A stretch of 64,000 bases of DNA. It comes from Tabrizicola_A aquatica (lineage in GTDB: Bacteria; Pseudomonadota; Alphaproteobacteria; Rhodobacterales; Rhodobacteraceae). The stretch lies in NCBI GenBank assembly GCA_965194375.1, contig CBDAEL010000010.1. The stretch is one strand, 5' to 3'. The translations under genes and the position numbers were made by a program. A model generated the notes under the pieces. That model was not told the DNA's origin, made no database searches, and saw nothing but the letters and a program-made list of their open reading frames with translations. Shown piece by piece: positions 33,331 to 41,458 of this stretch. How positions within the stretch are numbered: the first letter of the stretch is position 1; every line of letters starts with the position of its first letter.

Positions 33331-34317
33331 ATGCCCGCAGGACGTCTGAGTGTTGTCGTGACGCGACGCTTGCCCGAACCCGTTGAGACACGGATGAAGG
33401 AATTGTTCGACGTCGAACTGCGCGACGATGACCGCCCGATGACCCGCGAAGAGCTGGCGGCGGCGATGGCGCGGGCCGATGTGCTGGTGCCGACGATCAC
33501 CGATCAGATTGATGCGGGCCTGATCGCCAAGGCGGGCGAGCGGCTGCGACTGATTGCCAGTTTCGGGGCTGGCGTGGACCATATCGATGTGGCCACCGCG
33601 CGGAGCCGGGGCATTTTGGTGTCAAACACCCCCGGTGTGGTGACCGAGGACACCGCAGACATGACGATGGCCCTGATGCTGTCGGTGACGCGGCGGATCC
33701 CGGAAGGGCTGACTGTGATGCAAGCCGGAAGCTGGACGGGCTGGACACCGACCGCGTTTCTGGGCGGGCGTCTGGGCGGACGGCGGCTGGGCATTCTGGG
33801 CATGGGCCGGATTGGCCAGGCCGTGGCGCGCCGCGCCCGCGCCTTTGGGCTTCAGGTGCATTACCACAACCGCAAGCGCCTGCGCCCCGAGGTGGAGGCC
33901 GAACTGGATGCCACCTATTGGGAAAGTCTGGACCAGATGGTCAGCCGGATGGACATTTTGTCGATCAACTGCCCGCATACCCCGTCAACCTTTCATCTGA
34001 TGAACGCGCGGCGGCTGAAGCTGATGAAACCCTCCGCCGTCATCATCAACACCTCACGGGGTGAGGTGATCGACGAAAACGCCCTGACGCGGATGCTGGT
34101 CGCGCGGGAATTGGGGGGCGCTGGCTTGGATGTCTATGAACATGGCACCGAGGTCTCGCCCGCGTTGCGCGCGCTGCCCAATGTGGTCTTGCTGCCCCAT
34201 ATGGGGTCAGCCACGCTCGAGGGGCGGCTTGAGCAGGGCGAGAAGGTGATCATCAACATCAAGACCTTCGCCGACGGTCACCGCCCACCCGATCAGGTTG
34301 TGCCGGGGATGCTGTAA
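33331..34317 (+). CDS. D-2-hydroxyacid dehydrogenase (glyoxylate reductase type)
   Basis: 328 residues from ATG 33331, with GGGAGG upstream; a longer in-frame ORF lacks conservation. The NAD(P) fold is RLGILGMGRIGQAVARRARAFG. Catalytic Arg is in INTSRGEVIDENAL and catalytic His in LLPHMGSAT; the Glu lies between, near LDVYEHGTEVSPAL. It reduces glyoxylate or another 2-oxo acid. The next gene, a PNPOx-like protein, follows after only three bases, so the pair is co-transcribed. Confidence 0.88.
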   Translation: MPAGRLSVVVTRRLPEPVETRMKELFDVELRDDDRPMTREELAAAMARADVLVPTITDQIDAGLIAKAGERLRLIASFGAGVDHIDVATARSRGILVSNTPGVVTEDTADMTMALMLSVTRRIPEGLTVMQAGSWTGWTPTAFLGGRLGGRRLGILGMGRIGQAVARRARAFGLQVHYHNRKRLRPEVEAELDATYWESLDQMVSRMDILSINCPHTPSTFHLMNARRLKLMKPSAVIINTSRGEVIDENALTRMLVARELGGAGLDVYEHGTEVSPALRALPNVVLLPHMGSATLEGRLEQGEKVIINIKTFADGHRPPDQVVPGML

Positions 34318-34320
34318 GGG

Positions 34321-34779
34321 GTGACGGGGCCCTTTGACCCTGAGGACGTTCTGTCGCGTCCCCTGATGGCCAATCTGGCGACGATGGAAGCTGAAGGCCC
34401 GCGAAATTCGCCGGTTTGGTTCATCTGGGAAGACGGCGCCTTGTGGATGCTGGGGCATTGCGAAGGGTCATCGGTGCGGCGTTTGCAGGCGGATCCGCGC
34501 TGTGCGGTTGAGATTGTGCATCTGGATGTGGCGGCCGGGGTGCTGTTGCACCTTGGCTTGCGCGGCAAGGCCGAGGTCTTGCCGATGGAGCCCGCGCGGT
34601 TCAGGCGGCTCTTGGCGCGTTATCTTGGGCCGGACCCCGACAGTTGGAACCCTTGGTTCATTCAGGAAATCGCCGCGATTGACGATCCCGAAGGGCGATG
34701 GATCCGGCTGGTGCCGGACAGCACATTTACCAACAATGTCTCATACTTCCGGACGGGACCTGATCTAGCCTTTCCCTGA
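34321..34779 (+). CDS. Pyridoxamine 5'-phosphate oxidase-like flavin-binding protein
   Basis: 152 residues from GTG 34321. The split-barrel motif is RPLMANLATMEAEGPRNSPVWFIWEDGALWMLGHCEGSSVRRLQADPRCAVEIV, followed by LGLRGKAEVLPMEPARFRRLLARYLG. Proteins of this group bind FMN, F420 or heme and include general reductases; the actual cofactor is not clear. It is three bases downstream of the 2-hydroxyacid dehydrogenase gene. Confidence 0.75.
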   Translation: MTGPFDPEDVLSRPLMANLATMEAEGPRNSPVWFIWEDGALWMLGHCEGSSVRRLQADPRCAVEIVHLDVAAGVLLHLGLRGKAEVLPMEPARFRRLLARYLGPDPDSWNPWFIQEIAAIDDPEGRWIRLVPDSTFTNNVSYFRTGPDLAFP

Positions 34780-34793
34780 TCGGCGCAGAGGCA

Positions 34794-36038
34794 TCAGGCA
34801 AAGCGGTGGGGCAGGTAGGGCGCCAGATCCACCGGCGGGGCCTTGCCCGCCACGAGTGCCGCCACGATCTCGGCTGTGATCGGGGCCAGTGTCAGGCCAA
34901 TATGGCCATGGCCATAGGCGTGGATGACATCCGCGCCTGCGCGCGAGGGGCCGATGACAGGAACGGAATCCGGCATCGAGGGGCGAAAGCCCATCCAATC
35001 GCGTGAGGGTTCGGGCAGGTCGGGGAAAATCGCCCGCGCGCCTTCGATCAGTTTCGCAATCCGGTGCGGCGAGGGCGGCAGGGTTAGGCCGCCAAGCTCT
35101 ACTGTGCCTGCCACGCGCAGGCGGCCTGTCATCGGGCAGAGGTAGAACCCACGCGAAGTCGGGCAGCTTGGCCGTGTCAGGCGCGGCGTGGCCATATCCC
35201 ATTCGACATGATAGCCGCGTTCGGTGTCCAAGGGTACGGGGTCGCCCGCTTGGGCCGCCAAGGCGCGCGAATGGGCGCCCGCTGCAATCACCACCTGACG
35301 CGCGCGCAGCCGCAGGCCGGGGCCTTCGACGATGATCCCGTCCAGCTGGCGGGTCAACCGCTCAACCCGGCATTGCTGAAAACCGGCCTTTTGCAACACC
35401 CTGAGCGCCAGAAGCCGCACCATCTGCCCCGGGTCGGACATGAACACAGCCTTTGGGAAAAACGCCGCCCCGCCTTCGACCGGGGGCAGGCCCGGCTCCA
35501 TCCGGGCAAGCTCATTGGGGCCGATCAGATCGACCGTGATGCCATGGGTCCGGCGATAGGCCATATCCTTGCCCGCCGCGCGATAGGCGGCGGCAGTTTC
35601 GTAAAGGTAAAGGCAGCCGCGATGCTGGAGGATCTCGGCGCCCCCGATGCGCTGGGCCAAGCTTTGCCAGAGCGGCGCAGCCCCAGCGAGGAGCCCGGCA
35701 ATGGCGGCAGCATTGCGCGCGGTGGGGCCGGGCAGCGACTGGCGGGCAAAGCGCAAGAGCCACGGCATCAGCGAGGGCAGGGCGGCGCGGCGAATGGCAA
35801 GGGGGGAGTGTTTGTCCAACAATAGCGAGGGCAGGTTTTTCAGCACATCCGGCGTGCCGACGGGCATGACCGCGTAATCGGCGATGGTTCCGGCATTGCC
35901 ATAGCTTGCGCCCATGCCGGGGGTGTTGGGGTCAACAAGCGTGACCTCATGGCCTTGGGCCAAAAGCGCCTCGGCCACGGCAAGGCCGACAACGCCCGCG
36001 CCGATGACAGCGATTTCGGTGGTGATGTGCTCGGTCAT
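34794..36038 (-). CDS. FAD-dependent D-amino acid dehydrogenase-like oxidoreductase
   Basis: 414 residues. The N-terminal dinucleotide motif is IAVIGAGVVGLAVAEALLAQGHEVTLVD, followed by GMGASYGNAGTIA as in DadA. Near the C-terminus are MGFRPSMPDSVPVIGPS and HAYGHGHIGLTLAPITAEIVAAL. Enzymes of this family oxidise D-amino acids, glycine, sarcosine or proline analogues through FAD. It ends the minus-strand catabolic array after the iron alcohol dehydrogenase gene, with a strong hairpin in the 94-base gap. The substrate is uncertain. Confidence 0.85.
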   Translation of the reverse strand: MTEHITTEIAVIGAGVVGLAVAEALLAQGHEVTLVDPNTPGMGASYGNAGTIADYAVMPVGTPDVLKNLPSLLLDKHSPLAIRRAALPSLMPWLLRFARQSLPGPTARNAAAIAGLLAGAAPLWQSLAQRIGGAEILQHRGCLYLYETAAAYRAAGKDMAYRRTHGITVDLIGPNELARMEPGLPPVEGGAAFFPKAVFMSDPGQMVRLLALRVLQKAGFQQCRVERLTRQLDGIIVEGPGLRLRARQVVIAAGAHSRALAAQAGDPVPLDTERGYHVEWDMATPRLTRPSCPTSRGFYLCPMTGRLRVAGTVELGGLTLPPSPHRIAKLIEGARAIFPDLPEPSRDWMGFRPSMPDSVPVIGPSRAGADVIHAYGHGHIGLTLAPITAEIVAALVAGKAPPVDLAPYLPHRFA

Positions 36039-36063
36039 CCGGGCCCCGCGAAGGCTCGTCGTT

Positions 36064-36117
36064 CGCCGTTCCGGCGCTCCTCGCCAGAAGGCGGGGGCGA
36101 AGAGTGCCGGAACGGCG
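36064..36117. repeat. Intra-operon inverted repeat
   Basis: CGCCGTTCCGGC (36064-36075) and GCCGGAACGGCG (36106-36117) form a 12-bp perfect stem with a 30-base loop between the DadA-like and alcohol dehydrogenase genes. It may limit read-through or protect the upstream mRNA segment. Confidence 0.7.
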
Positions 36118-36132
36118 ACGATGAGCGATGGT

Positions 36133-37305
36133 TTAGAGGCAGGCTTTGAACAGCGCGAGGGTATTTTCGAGCGTCATGGCCACCGGGTTGCCGCCGCAGG
36201 ACGGGTCTTCCAGCGCCATGTCGGTCAGTTCATCCAGATTGGGGTTGGTCACACCCAAAGCGGTGAGGTTTTCCGGGATGTTCAGCGTCTTGCGCAGGTC
36301 CATGATCGCGGCGCGGAAGCCGTCGAAGCCACCCTTGATGCCCAGATAGGCGGCGGCTTTCTCGATGCGGTCCTCGATCGCATGGCGGTTCATGTCGAGA
36401 ACCATCGGCATGACGACAGCGTTGGTGGTCCCGTGGTGGGTGCCATAGACGGCCCCGATCGGGTGCGACAGCGAGTGGATCGCGCCAAGGCCCTTTTGGA
36501 AGGCGACAGCGCCCATCGCGGCCGCGCTCATCATATGGGCGCGGGCGTCAAGGTCATTCGGGTTGGCATAGACTTTGGGAAGGTTTTCAAACACCAGCCG
36601 CATGCCTTCCAGAGCGATGCCTTGGGACATCGGGTGGTAGAAGGGCGAGGAATAGGCCTCAAGGCAATGGGCTAGCGCATCCATGCCAGTGCCTGCGGTG
36701 ATGAATTTGGGCATGCCGACAGTCAATGCAGGGTCACAGATGGTGACAACGGGCAGCAGTTTGGGGTGGAAGATGATCTTCTTCTTGTGGGTGACCGAGT
36801 TGGTCAGAACCCCGGCGCGGCCCACTTCGGACCCGGTTCCAGCGGTGGTCGGCACGGCGATAATCGGCGCGATTTTGGAGCCATCGGCGCGGGTGAACCA
36901 ATCGTCGATGTCTTCCAGATCCCAGACGGAAAGGTCTTTGCGCTGATGCGCCATCAGGGCAATCATCTTGCCAAGGTCCAGCGCCGAGCCGCCACCAAAG
37001 CAGATCACCCCGTCATGGCCACCCGCCAGATAGACGGCGATGCCGTCTGTCATGTTTTTCTCGTTCGGGTTGGGGTCTACTTCCGAGAATACGGCGGTGC
37101 CAAGCCCTGCGGCTTTCAGCACTGCGACGGCGTCCGCGGTGATCGGTAGGGAGGCCAGCGCCTTGTCGGTGACAAAGAGCGGCTTTTTCACACCTGCAGC
37201 GGCGCAATGCTCGGCCAGCTCAGCGATGCGGCCGACGCCGAATTTGATGGCGGTGGGGTAGGACCAGTTGCGGTTTGGAACCGAATGCGAGGTCTGGAGA
37301 GTCAT
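36133..37305 (-). CDS. Iron-containing alcohol dehydrogenase
   Basis: 390 residues from ATG 37305 (MTLQTSHSVPNRNWSYPTAI). NAD-binding motif: ICFGGGSALDLGKMIAL. Metal-ligand region: GMDALAHCLEAYSSP and GAIHSLSHPIGAVYGTHHGTTNAV, giving the Asp and three His of group III dehydrogenases. It oxidises an alcohol to an aldehyde. Its start is five bases from the stop of an aldehyde dehydrogenase gene, so the two would act in series on the same metabolite. Confidence 0.9.
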   Translation of the reverse strand: MTLQTSHSVPNRNWSYPTAIKFGVGRIAELAEHCAAAGVKKPLFVTDKALASLPITADAVAVLKAAGLGTAVFSEVDPNPNEKNMTDGIAVYLAGGHDGVICFGGGSALDLGKMIALMAHQRKDLSVWDLEDIDDWFTRADGSKIAPIIAVPTTAGTGSEVGRAGVLTNSVTHKKKIIFHPKLLPVVTICDPALTVGMPKFITAGTGMDALAHCLEAYSSPFYHPMSQGIALEGMRLVFENLPKVYANPNDLDARAHMMSAAAMGAVAFQKGLGAIHSLSHPIGAVYGTHHGTTNAVVMPMVLDMNRHAIEDRIEKAAAYLGIKGGFDGFRAAIMDLRKTLNIPENLTALGVTNPNLDELTDMALEDPSCGGNPVAMTLENTLALFKACL

Positions 37306-37310
37306 GGGGA

Positions 37311-38693
37311 TCAGACTTTCTTGAGGTGATAGGATTTCGGCCGGGTGACCGAGTGGAACCCGAGATAGGAGAGCGAGCCGCCACGGCCCGTGTCTTTGCA
37401 GCCGGTCCAGCACAGGGCCGGGTCAAGGTAATCGGCGCGGTTCATGAAGACGGTGCCGGTCTCAATCCGCGCGCCGATGGCGGTGGCGGTGTCGTAATCT
37501 TGCGTCCAGATGCTGGCCGTCAGGCCATAGGGGCTGTCGTTCATCAGGCGGATGGCTTCTTCGTCATCCTTGACCTTCATGATGCCGACGACGGGTCCGA
37601 AGGCTTCCTCCATCATCACCCGCATGGAATGGTCAACATTCACAAGGATTTGCGGTGCGAGGTAAGCGCCACCGTCATCGGCGGGGAAGTTTTTCGGGTC
37701 AATCAGCGGCTTGGCGCCCGCCGCCACAGCCTCGGCGATCTGGTCGCGCACGACCTTCGCGAACCGCTTGTTGGCCATCGGGCCAAGGGTGGTTTCAGGG
37801 TCCAAGGGGCTGCCCAGCTTCATGCCGTTCACCCAAGCCACGGATTTTTCGACAAAGGCGTCGAACAGGCTTTCGTGGACGTAAATCCGCTCAATCCCGC
37901 AGCAGCACTGGCCCGAGTTGAACATCGCCCCGTCCATCAGCGTATCAACCGCCGCATCCAGATTGGCATCGGCGCGGACATAGCCGGGGTCTTTGCCGCC
38001 CAGTTCCAACCCCAAGGGGGTGAAGGTGCCTGCCGCGGCGCGCTCAATCGCCTGACCACCGGCGACTGAGCCGGTGAAGTTCACAAAGTTGAACGCGCGT
38101 CCCGCGATCAGGCTTTCGGTGGTTGCGTGATCCAGCACAACGTTTTGGAACACATCGGCGGGAACGCCAGCCTCATGGAAGGCCTGGGCCAGACGTTCAC
38201 CGACCAAAAGCGTCTGCGAGGCATGCTTCAAAACAACCGTATTCCCGGCGATCAGGGCAGGGGCGAGGGTGTTGATGGTGGTGAGGTAGGGATAGTTCCA
38301 CGGGGCGATGATGAACACCACGCCCAAGGGATCGCGCGCGAGATACCGGCGGAACTTATCGCTGTCCTCAATCATGTGATGCGCCAGCGTCTCGGCGGCA
38401 ATGTCGGACATGTAATGGGTGCGGGCATTCACGCCGCCCATTTCGCCCTGACCATAGCGGATCGGGCGGCCCATTTGATGGGACAGCTCCAGCGCGACGG
38501 TTTCCTTCATCGCGGTCAGGCGGGCGACCCCGGCTTTGACAAGGGCGATACGCTCGGCCAAGGGGCGCGCGGCCCAAGGGCCTTGGGCCGCACGGGCGCG
38601 GGCCACGGCGGCCTTGGCGGCCTCGGGCGACAGCGGCATGCGTTCGGCGTAAACCGAGCCATCGACGGGGGAGATCAGTTGGATGGGTTTCAT
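37311..38693 (-). CDS. NAD(P)-dependent aldehyde dehydrogenase
   Basis: 460 residues from ATG 38693. Catalytic cysteine in MFNSGQCCCGIERIYVH, general base Glu in LGLELGGKDPGYV, and the oxyanion Asn in IIAPWNYPY. The sequence is closest in appearance to the gamma-glutamyl-aminobutyraldehyde and succinate-semialdehyde type. It lies between a glutamine-synthetase-like gene and an iron alcohol dehydrogenase gene and would turn an aldehyde into the acid. Upstream in-frame starts lie inside the 38706-38767 repeat and are unlikely. Confidence 0.9.
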   Translation of the reverse strand: MKPIQLISPVDGSVYAERMPLSPEAAKAAVARARAAQGPWAARPLAERIALVKAGVARLTAMKETVALELSHQMGRPIRYGQGEMGGVNARTHYMSDIAAETLAHHMIEDSDKFRRYLARDPLGVVFIIAPWNYPYLTTINTLAPALIAGNTVVLKHASQTLLVGERLAQAFHEAGVPADVFQNVVLDHATTESLIAGRAFNFVNFTGSVAGGQAIERAAAGTFTPLGLELGGKDPGYVRADANLDAAVDTLMDGAMFNSGQCCCGIERIYVHESLFDAFVEKSVAWVNGMKLGSPLDPETTLGPMANKRFAKVVRDQIAEAVAAGAKPLIDPKNFPADDGGAYLAPQILVNVDHSMRVMMEEAFGPVVGIMKVKDDEEAIRLMNDSPYGLTASIWTQDYDTATAIGARIETGTVFMNRADYLDPALCWTGCKDTGRGGSLSYLGFHSVTRPKSYHLKKV

Positions 38694-38705
38694 GGTCGTT
38701 ACCTT

Positions 38706-38767
38706 GTAGGGTGCGCATTCATTGCGCACCATGTCTTGGGCGGGTGCGCAATGAATGCGCACCCTAC
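38706..38767. repeat. 25-bp perfect inverted repeat
   Basis: Arms 38706-38730 and 38743-38767 (GTAGGGTGCGCATTCATTGC... and its complement) are perfectly complementary with a 12-base loop. It lies in the 78-base gap between the ligase and aldehyde dehydrogenase genes. A partial copy (GGTGCGCAATGAATGCGCAT) is near 19160. It ends in CCCTACGG like other hairpins in the window, pointing to a dispersed repeat. Confidence 0.9.
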
Positions 38768-38771
38768 GGAG

Positions 38772-40139
38772 TTACGCGCGCTCCAAGAGGCGCTGCAGTT
38801 CAAAGTCGGTCACCACACGGTCGGTTTCCGAGATTTCCCACTGGGCGGCGTGGTGGTAGTGGTCCACCACATCATCGCCAAAAGCCGCACGCAGCATGGT
38901 GGACTTGTTCAACAAATCCGCCGCTTCGCGCAGGTTGTGAGGGATTTCGCGGATGCCTTTGGCCGAATACATGTCGCCTTTGAGTTCCGGCTCTAGCTCC
39001 ATCTTCTTTTCGATGCCGTCAAGCCCCGCAGCCAAAAGCGCGGCGCAGGCGAGGTAGGGGTTCACGTCTGACCCCGGGATACGGCATTCGACGCGGACCG
39101 CCTTGGTGTGTTCGCCGCAGACGCGGAACCCCGCAGTGCGGTTGTCGGCAGACCAGACCGCCTTTGTGGGGGCAAACATGCCGATGGTGAAGCGTTTGTA
39201 GCTGTTCACATAAGGGGCGAGGCAAGCCGTGATGTCGCGGGCATGGGCAAGCTGGCCGGCGAGGAAGTGCTTCATCACGGCCGACATGCCATGCACATCC
39301 TTGTCATCGGCAAAGCTGGGCTTGCCATCCAAGGACCACAGCGACTGGTGGATGTGCGACGATGACCCCGCCTTGCGGTGGTCATACTTGGCCATGAAGG
39401 TCACAGATTTGCCCTGCGCATGGGCAATTTCCTTGACCGCCTGCTTGACGATCACATGGTTGTCGGCGGTGTCCAAGGCGTTGGAGTATTTGTAGTTCAC
39501 CTCGTGCTGACCAGAATCCGCCTCGCCCTTGGTGTTTTCAACCGGGATACCTGCCGCATAAAGCCCGTTGCGGACCGCACGCATCAGCCCCTCTTCCTTG
39601 GTGGTCTGGAACAGGTGGTAATCCTCATTATAACCCGAGATCGGCTTCAGATCGCGCATTCCGCCATCGCGCAGGTTCTCATAGGCGTTCTCGAAGATGT
39701 AGAACTCCAGCTCGGTCGCCATCATCGGCTCAAACCCCATGGCGCGGGCGCGGGCGACCTGACGTTTCAGAATGGCGCGGGGCGAGACGTCCACTTCTTC
39801 ATGGCTGTGGTGATCCAGCAAATCGCCCAACACCAGCGCGGTGCCGGGCAGCCACGGCACCAGCCGCAGCGTGGACATGTCGGGGCGCAGCACATAGTCG
39901 CCATAGCCCTTTTCCCAGCCGGTGGATTTGTAGCCGGGAACGGTGTTCATCTCCATATCGACGGCGAGGAGATAGTTGCAGCAATGGGTTTCTTTATGTC
40001 CGCCATCGCAGAAAAAGGCAGCGTGAAAGCGTTTGCCCATCAAGCGGCCCTGCATGTCGATGCAGGCCACGAGGACAGTGTCAATCTCGCCCTTGGAAAC
40101 AAGGGTTTTCAGGGCGTCTAGGGTCAGGGTTCCGGGCAT
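38772..40139 (-). CDS. Glutamine synthetase-like gamma-glutamyl-amine ligase
   Basis: 455 residues. N-terminal beta-grasp TVLVACIDMQGRLMGKRF; catalytic motifs MMATELEFYIFE, AGSSSHIHQSLWSLDG, FAPTKAVWSADNRTAGFRV and RVECRIPGSDVNPYLACAALLAAG. It lacks the features of housekeeping GlnA and resembles enzymes that glutamylate amines (PuuA, IpuC, Streptomyces GlnA3/GlnA4). Its neighbours, aldehyde and alcohol dehydrogenases and a TRAP transporter, suggest an amine or amino alcohol as acceptor. A 20-residue leader ORF precedes it at 40263..40201. Confidence 0.83.
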   Translation of the reverse strand: MPGTLTLDALKTLVSKGEIDTVLVACIDMQGRLMGKRFHAAFFCDGGHKETHCCNYLLAVDMEMNTVPGYKSTGWEKGYGDYVLRPDMSTLRLVPWLPGTALVLGDLLDHHSHEEVDVSPRAILKRQVARARAMGFEPMMATELEFYIFENAYENLRDGGMRDLKPISGYNEDYHLFQTTKEEGLMRAVRNGLYAAGIPVENTKGEADSGQHEVNYKYSNALDTADNHVIVKQAVKEIAHAQGKSVTFMAKYDHRKAGSSSHIHQSLWSLDGKPSFADDKDVHGMSAVMKHFLAGQLAHARDITACLAPYVNSYKRFTIGMFAPTKAVWSADNRTAGFRVCGEHTKAVRVECRIPGSDVNPYLACAALLAAGLDGIEKKMELEPELKGDMYSAKGIREIPHNLREAADLLNKSTMLRAAFGDDVVDHYHHAAQWEISETDRVVTDFELQRLLERA

Positions 40140-40200
40140 ATCAGCCTCATCAGTTCGGGTTTCGGATCGCGCGAGAGGGCGCGTGGGTCGGGCTGTGGCT

Positions 40201-40263
40201 TTAGCCGCGCCCGCCGCCGAATTCGGGTTTTCTGGGCCAGCAATCGCAAATCTTGGTCATCAT
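40201..40263 (-). CDS. 20-residue leader ORF ahead of the ligase gene
   Basis: Minus strand from 40263 reads MMTKICDCWPRKPEF then GGGRG and a TAA stop at 40201. GGGAG lies three bases before the first ATG and six before the second, the best ribosome binding site in the area. The ORF ends 61 bases before the ligase start. Such a position suits a regulatory leader peptide or a genuine small protein with a CxCW metal-like motif. No homology can be checked here, so it is a candidate only. Confidence 0.45.
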   Translation of the reverse strand: MMTKICDCWPRKPEFGGGRG

Positions 40264-40293
40264 AGTCTCCCTTCGGGGTTACCCCCCACCCCA

Positions 40294-40318
40294 TCCCTCC
40301 CCCACGAGGGGGGAGGGA
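40294..40318. terminator. C/G-rich hairpin upstream of the leader ORF
   Basis: TCCCTCCCCC-ACGA-GGGGGGAGGGA forms a 10-bp stem with one extra G. It lies between the dctP hairpin and the leader ORF at 40263, and may separate the transporter and enzyme transcripts or form part of a control region. Confidence 0.55.
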
Positions 40319-40331
40319 GGCGCGTTTTCAG

Positions 40332-40356
40332 GCAAGGCGGGCATCTCCCGCCTTGC
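40332..40356 (-). terminator. Hairpin after dctP
   Basis: GCAAGGCGGG-CATCT-CCCGCCTTGC is a perfect 10-bp stem eight bases beyond the dctP stop. It lacks a long T run, so partial termination or mRNA 3' protection is likely. Confidence 0.65.
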
Positions 40357-40363
40357 TCACCGA

Positions 40364-41404
40364 TCAGCCAAAGCGATAGGGACGCCCGGCCTTTTGCATC
40401 ACATCGTTGTACTGTTTGAAGATCGCTACGACCTTGGCTTTCACCTCGGATTCGGCGGCAATTTCGTCCCAGAAGGCGATGGCGGCATCTTCGACGGTTT
40501 TCCACTCTTCGTCGGGGATGGTGGTCAGTTGCAGCTTTCCACCGTTCAGGCGCAGATCGGCCTCACCAGCCCAGTACCAGTGCTGGCGGTGATAGTGCGA
40601 CTGTTCAAAGCAGGTGGCGAGCATTTCCTGCAGATGCGGCGGCAGGGCGTTCCAGCGGTCCATATTGGCGAAGAAGTGGCCAATCCAAGCACCCGAGATG
40701 TTGTTCGTGAGGAAGTAGTTGGTCACGTTCGACCAGCCCACGGTGTAAACCTCGGTGATGCCCGACCATGCGATGCCGTCCAGCTCGCCCGTCTGCATGG
40801 CAACCTCGATGTCTTCCCACGGCAGGGTGACCGGCACGACGCCGAACTGGGTCAGGAAGCGGCCTGCGGTTGGGAAGGTGAAGACGCGCTTGCCCTGCAG
40901 ATCGGCCAGCGAATTGATCGGGTCTTTGGTGGCAAAGTGGCACGGGTCCCAAGCGCCCGCCGAGATATGCTTGACGCCGACCTTGGCATATTCCTCTTCC
41001 CAGATCGCCTTCAGCCCGTATTTGTTGAACAGCGCCGGCACATCCAGCGAATAGCGCAGGCCCAAGGGGAAATAACCGCCGAACACGGTCACCTCGGTCG
41101 GCGAGGCCATGCTGTCATCATCCGACTGCACGCAGTCAATGGTGCCGTTCTGCATGGCTTGGAACAGCTCGCCCGTCGGCACCAGCTGATCGGCATAGGC
41201 CAGTTCAATCTCCATCTGGCCTGCGGCCATGCGGTTGAAGGCATCGACGGCGGGTTTGACCACCTGTTCGCCCAAGGCGGACCCGGCATAGGTCTGCATG
41301 CGCCATTTGATGACCTCTTGCGCGCGCACCACGGTGGGCGCGGCGAGGGCCGCGGCGGCACCGGCAAGGGCGCCTTTGGTCAGGAAGGAACGTCTGGTTG
41401 TCAT
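40364..41404 (-). CDS. dctP: TRAP transporter substrate-binding protein (DctP family)
   Basis: 346 residues. A twin-arginine-like signal is at the start (TTRRSFLTKGALAGAAAALAAPTVVRA), so the protein is periplasmic. The DctP fold is seen in IKWRMQTYAGSALGEQVVKPAVDAFNRMA, KRVFTFPTAGRFLTQFGVVPVTLPWEDIEVAMQTGELDGIAWSG and PHLQEML. The phenylalanine/tryptophan-rich pocket and the TTT-type length suggest a carboxylate-bearing solute. It lies 54 bases from dctM with a hairpin between, which often raises binding-protein yield over the permeases. Confidence 0.9.
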   Translation of the reverse strand: MTTRRSFLTKGALAGAAAALAAPTVVRAQEVIKWRMQTYAGSALGEQVVKPAVDAFNRMAAGQMEIELAYADQLVPTGELFQAMQNGTIDCVQSDDDSMASPTEVTVFGGYFPLGLRYSLDVPALFNKYGLKAIWEEEYAKVGVKHISAGAWDPCHFATKDPINSLADLQGKRVFTFPTAGRFLTQFGVVPVTLPWEDIEVAMQTGELDGIAWSGITEVYTVGWSNVTNYFLTNNISGAWIGHFFANMDRWNALPPHLQEMLATCFEQSHYHRQHWYWAGEADLRLNGGKLQLTTIPDEEWKTVEDAAIAFWDEIAAESEVKAKVVAIFKQYNDVMQKAGRPYRFG

Positions 41405-41427
41405 AGCTCAAACTCCTTGTTGGATAG

Positions 41428-41451
41428 GCGGGGACGGTTTGGCCGCCCCGC
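41428..41451. repeat. Hairpin between dctM and dctP
   Basis: GCGGGG-A-CGG (41428-41437) pairs with CCGCCCCGC (41443-41451) with a bulged A, just ahead of the dctP start. Similar hairpins separate permease and binding-protein genes and can stabilise the latter's mRNA. Confidence 0.5.
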
Positions 41452-41458
41452 GGGTGGT

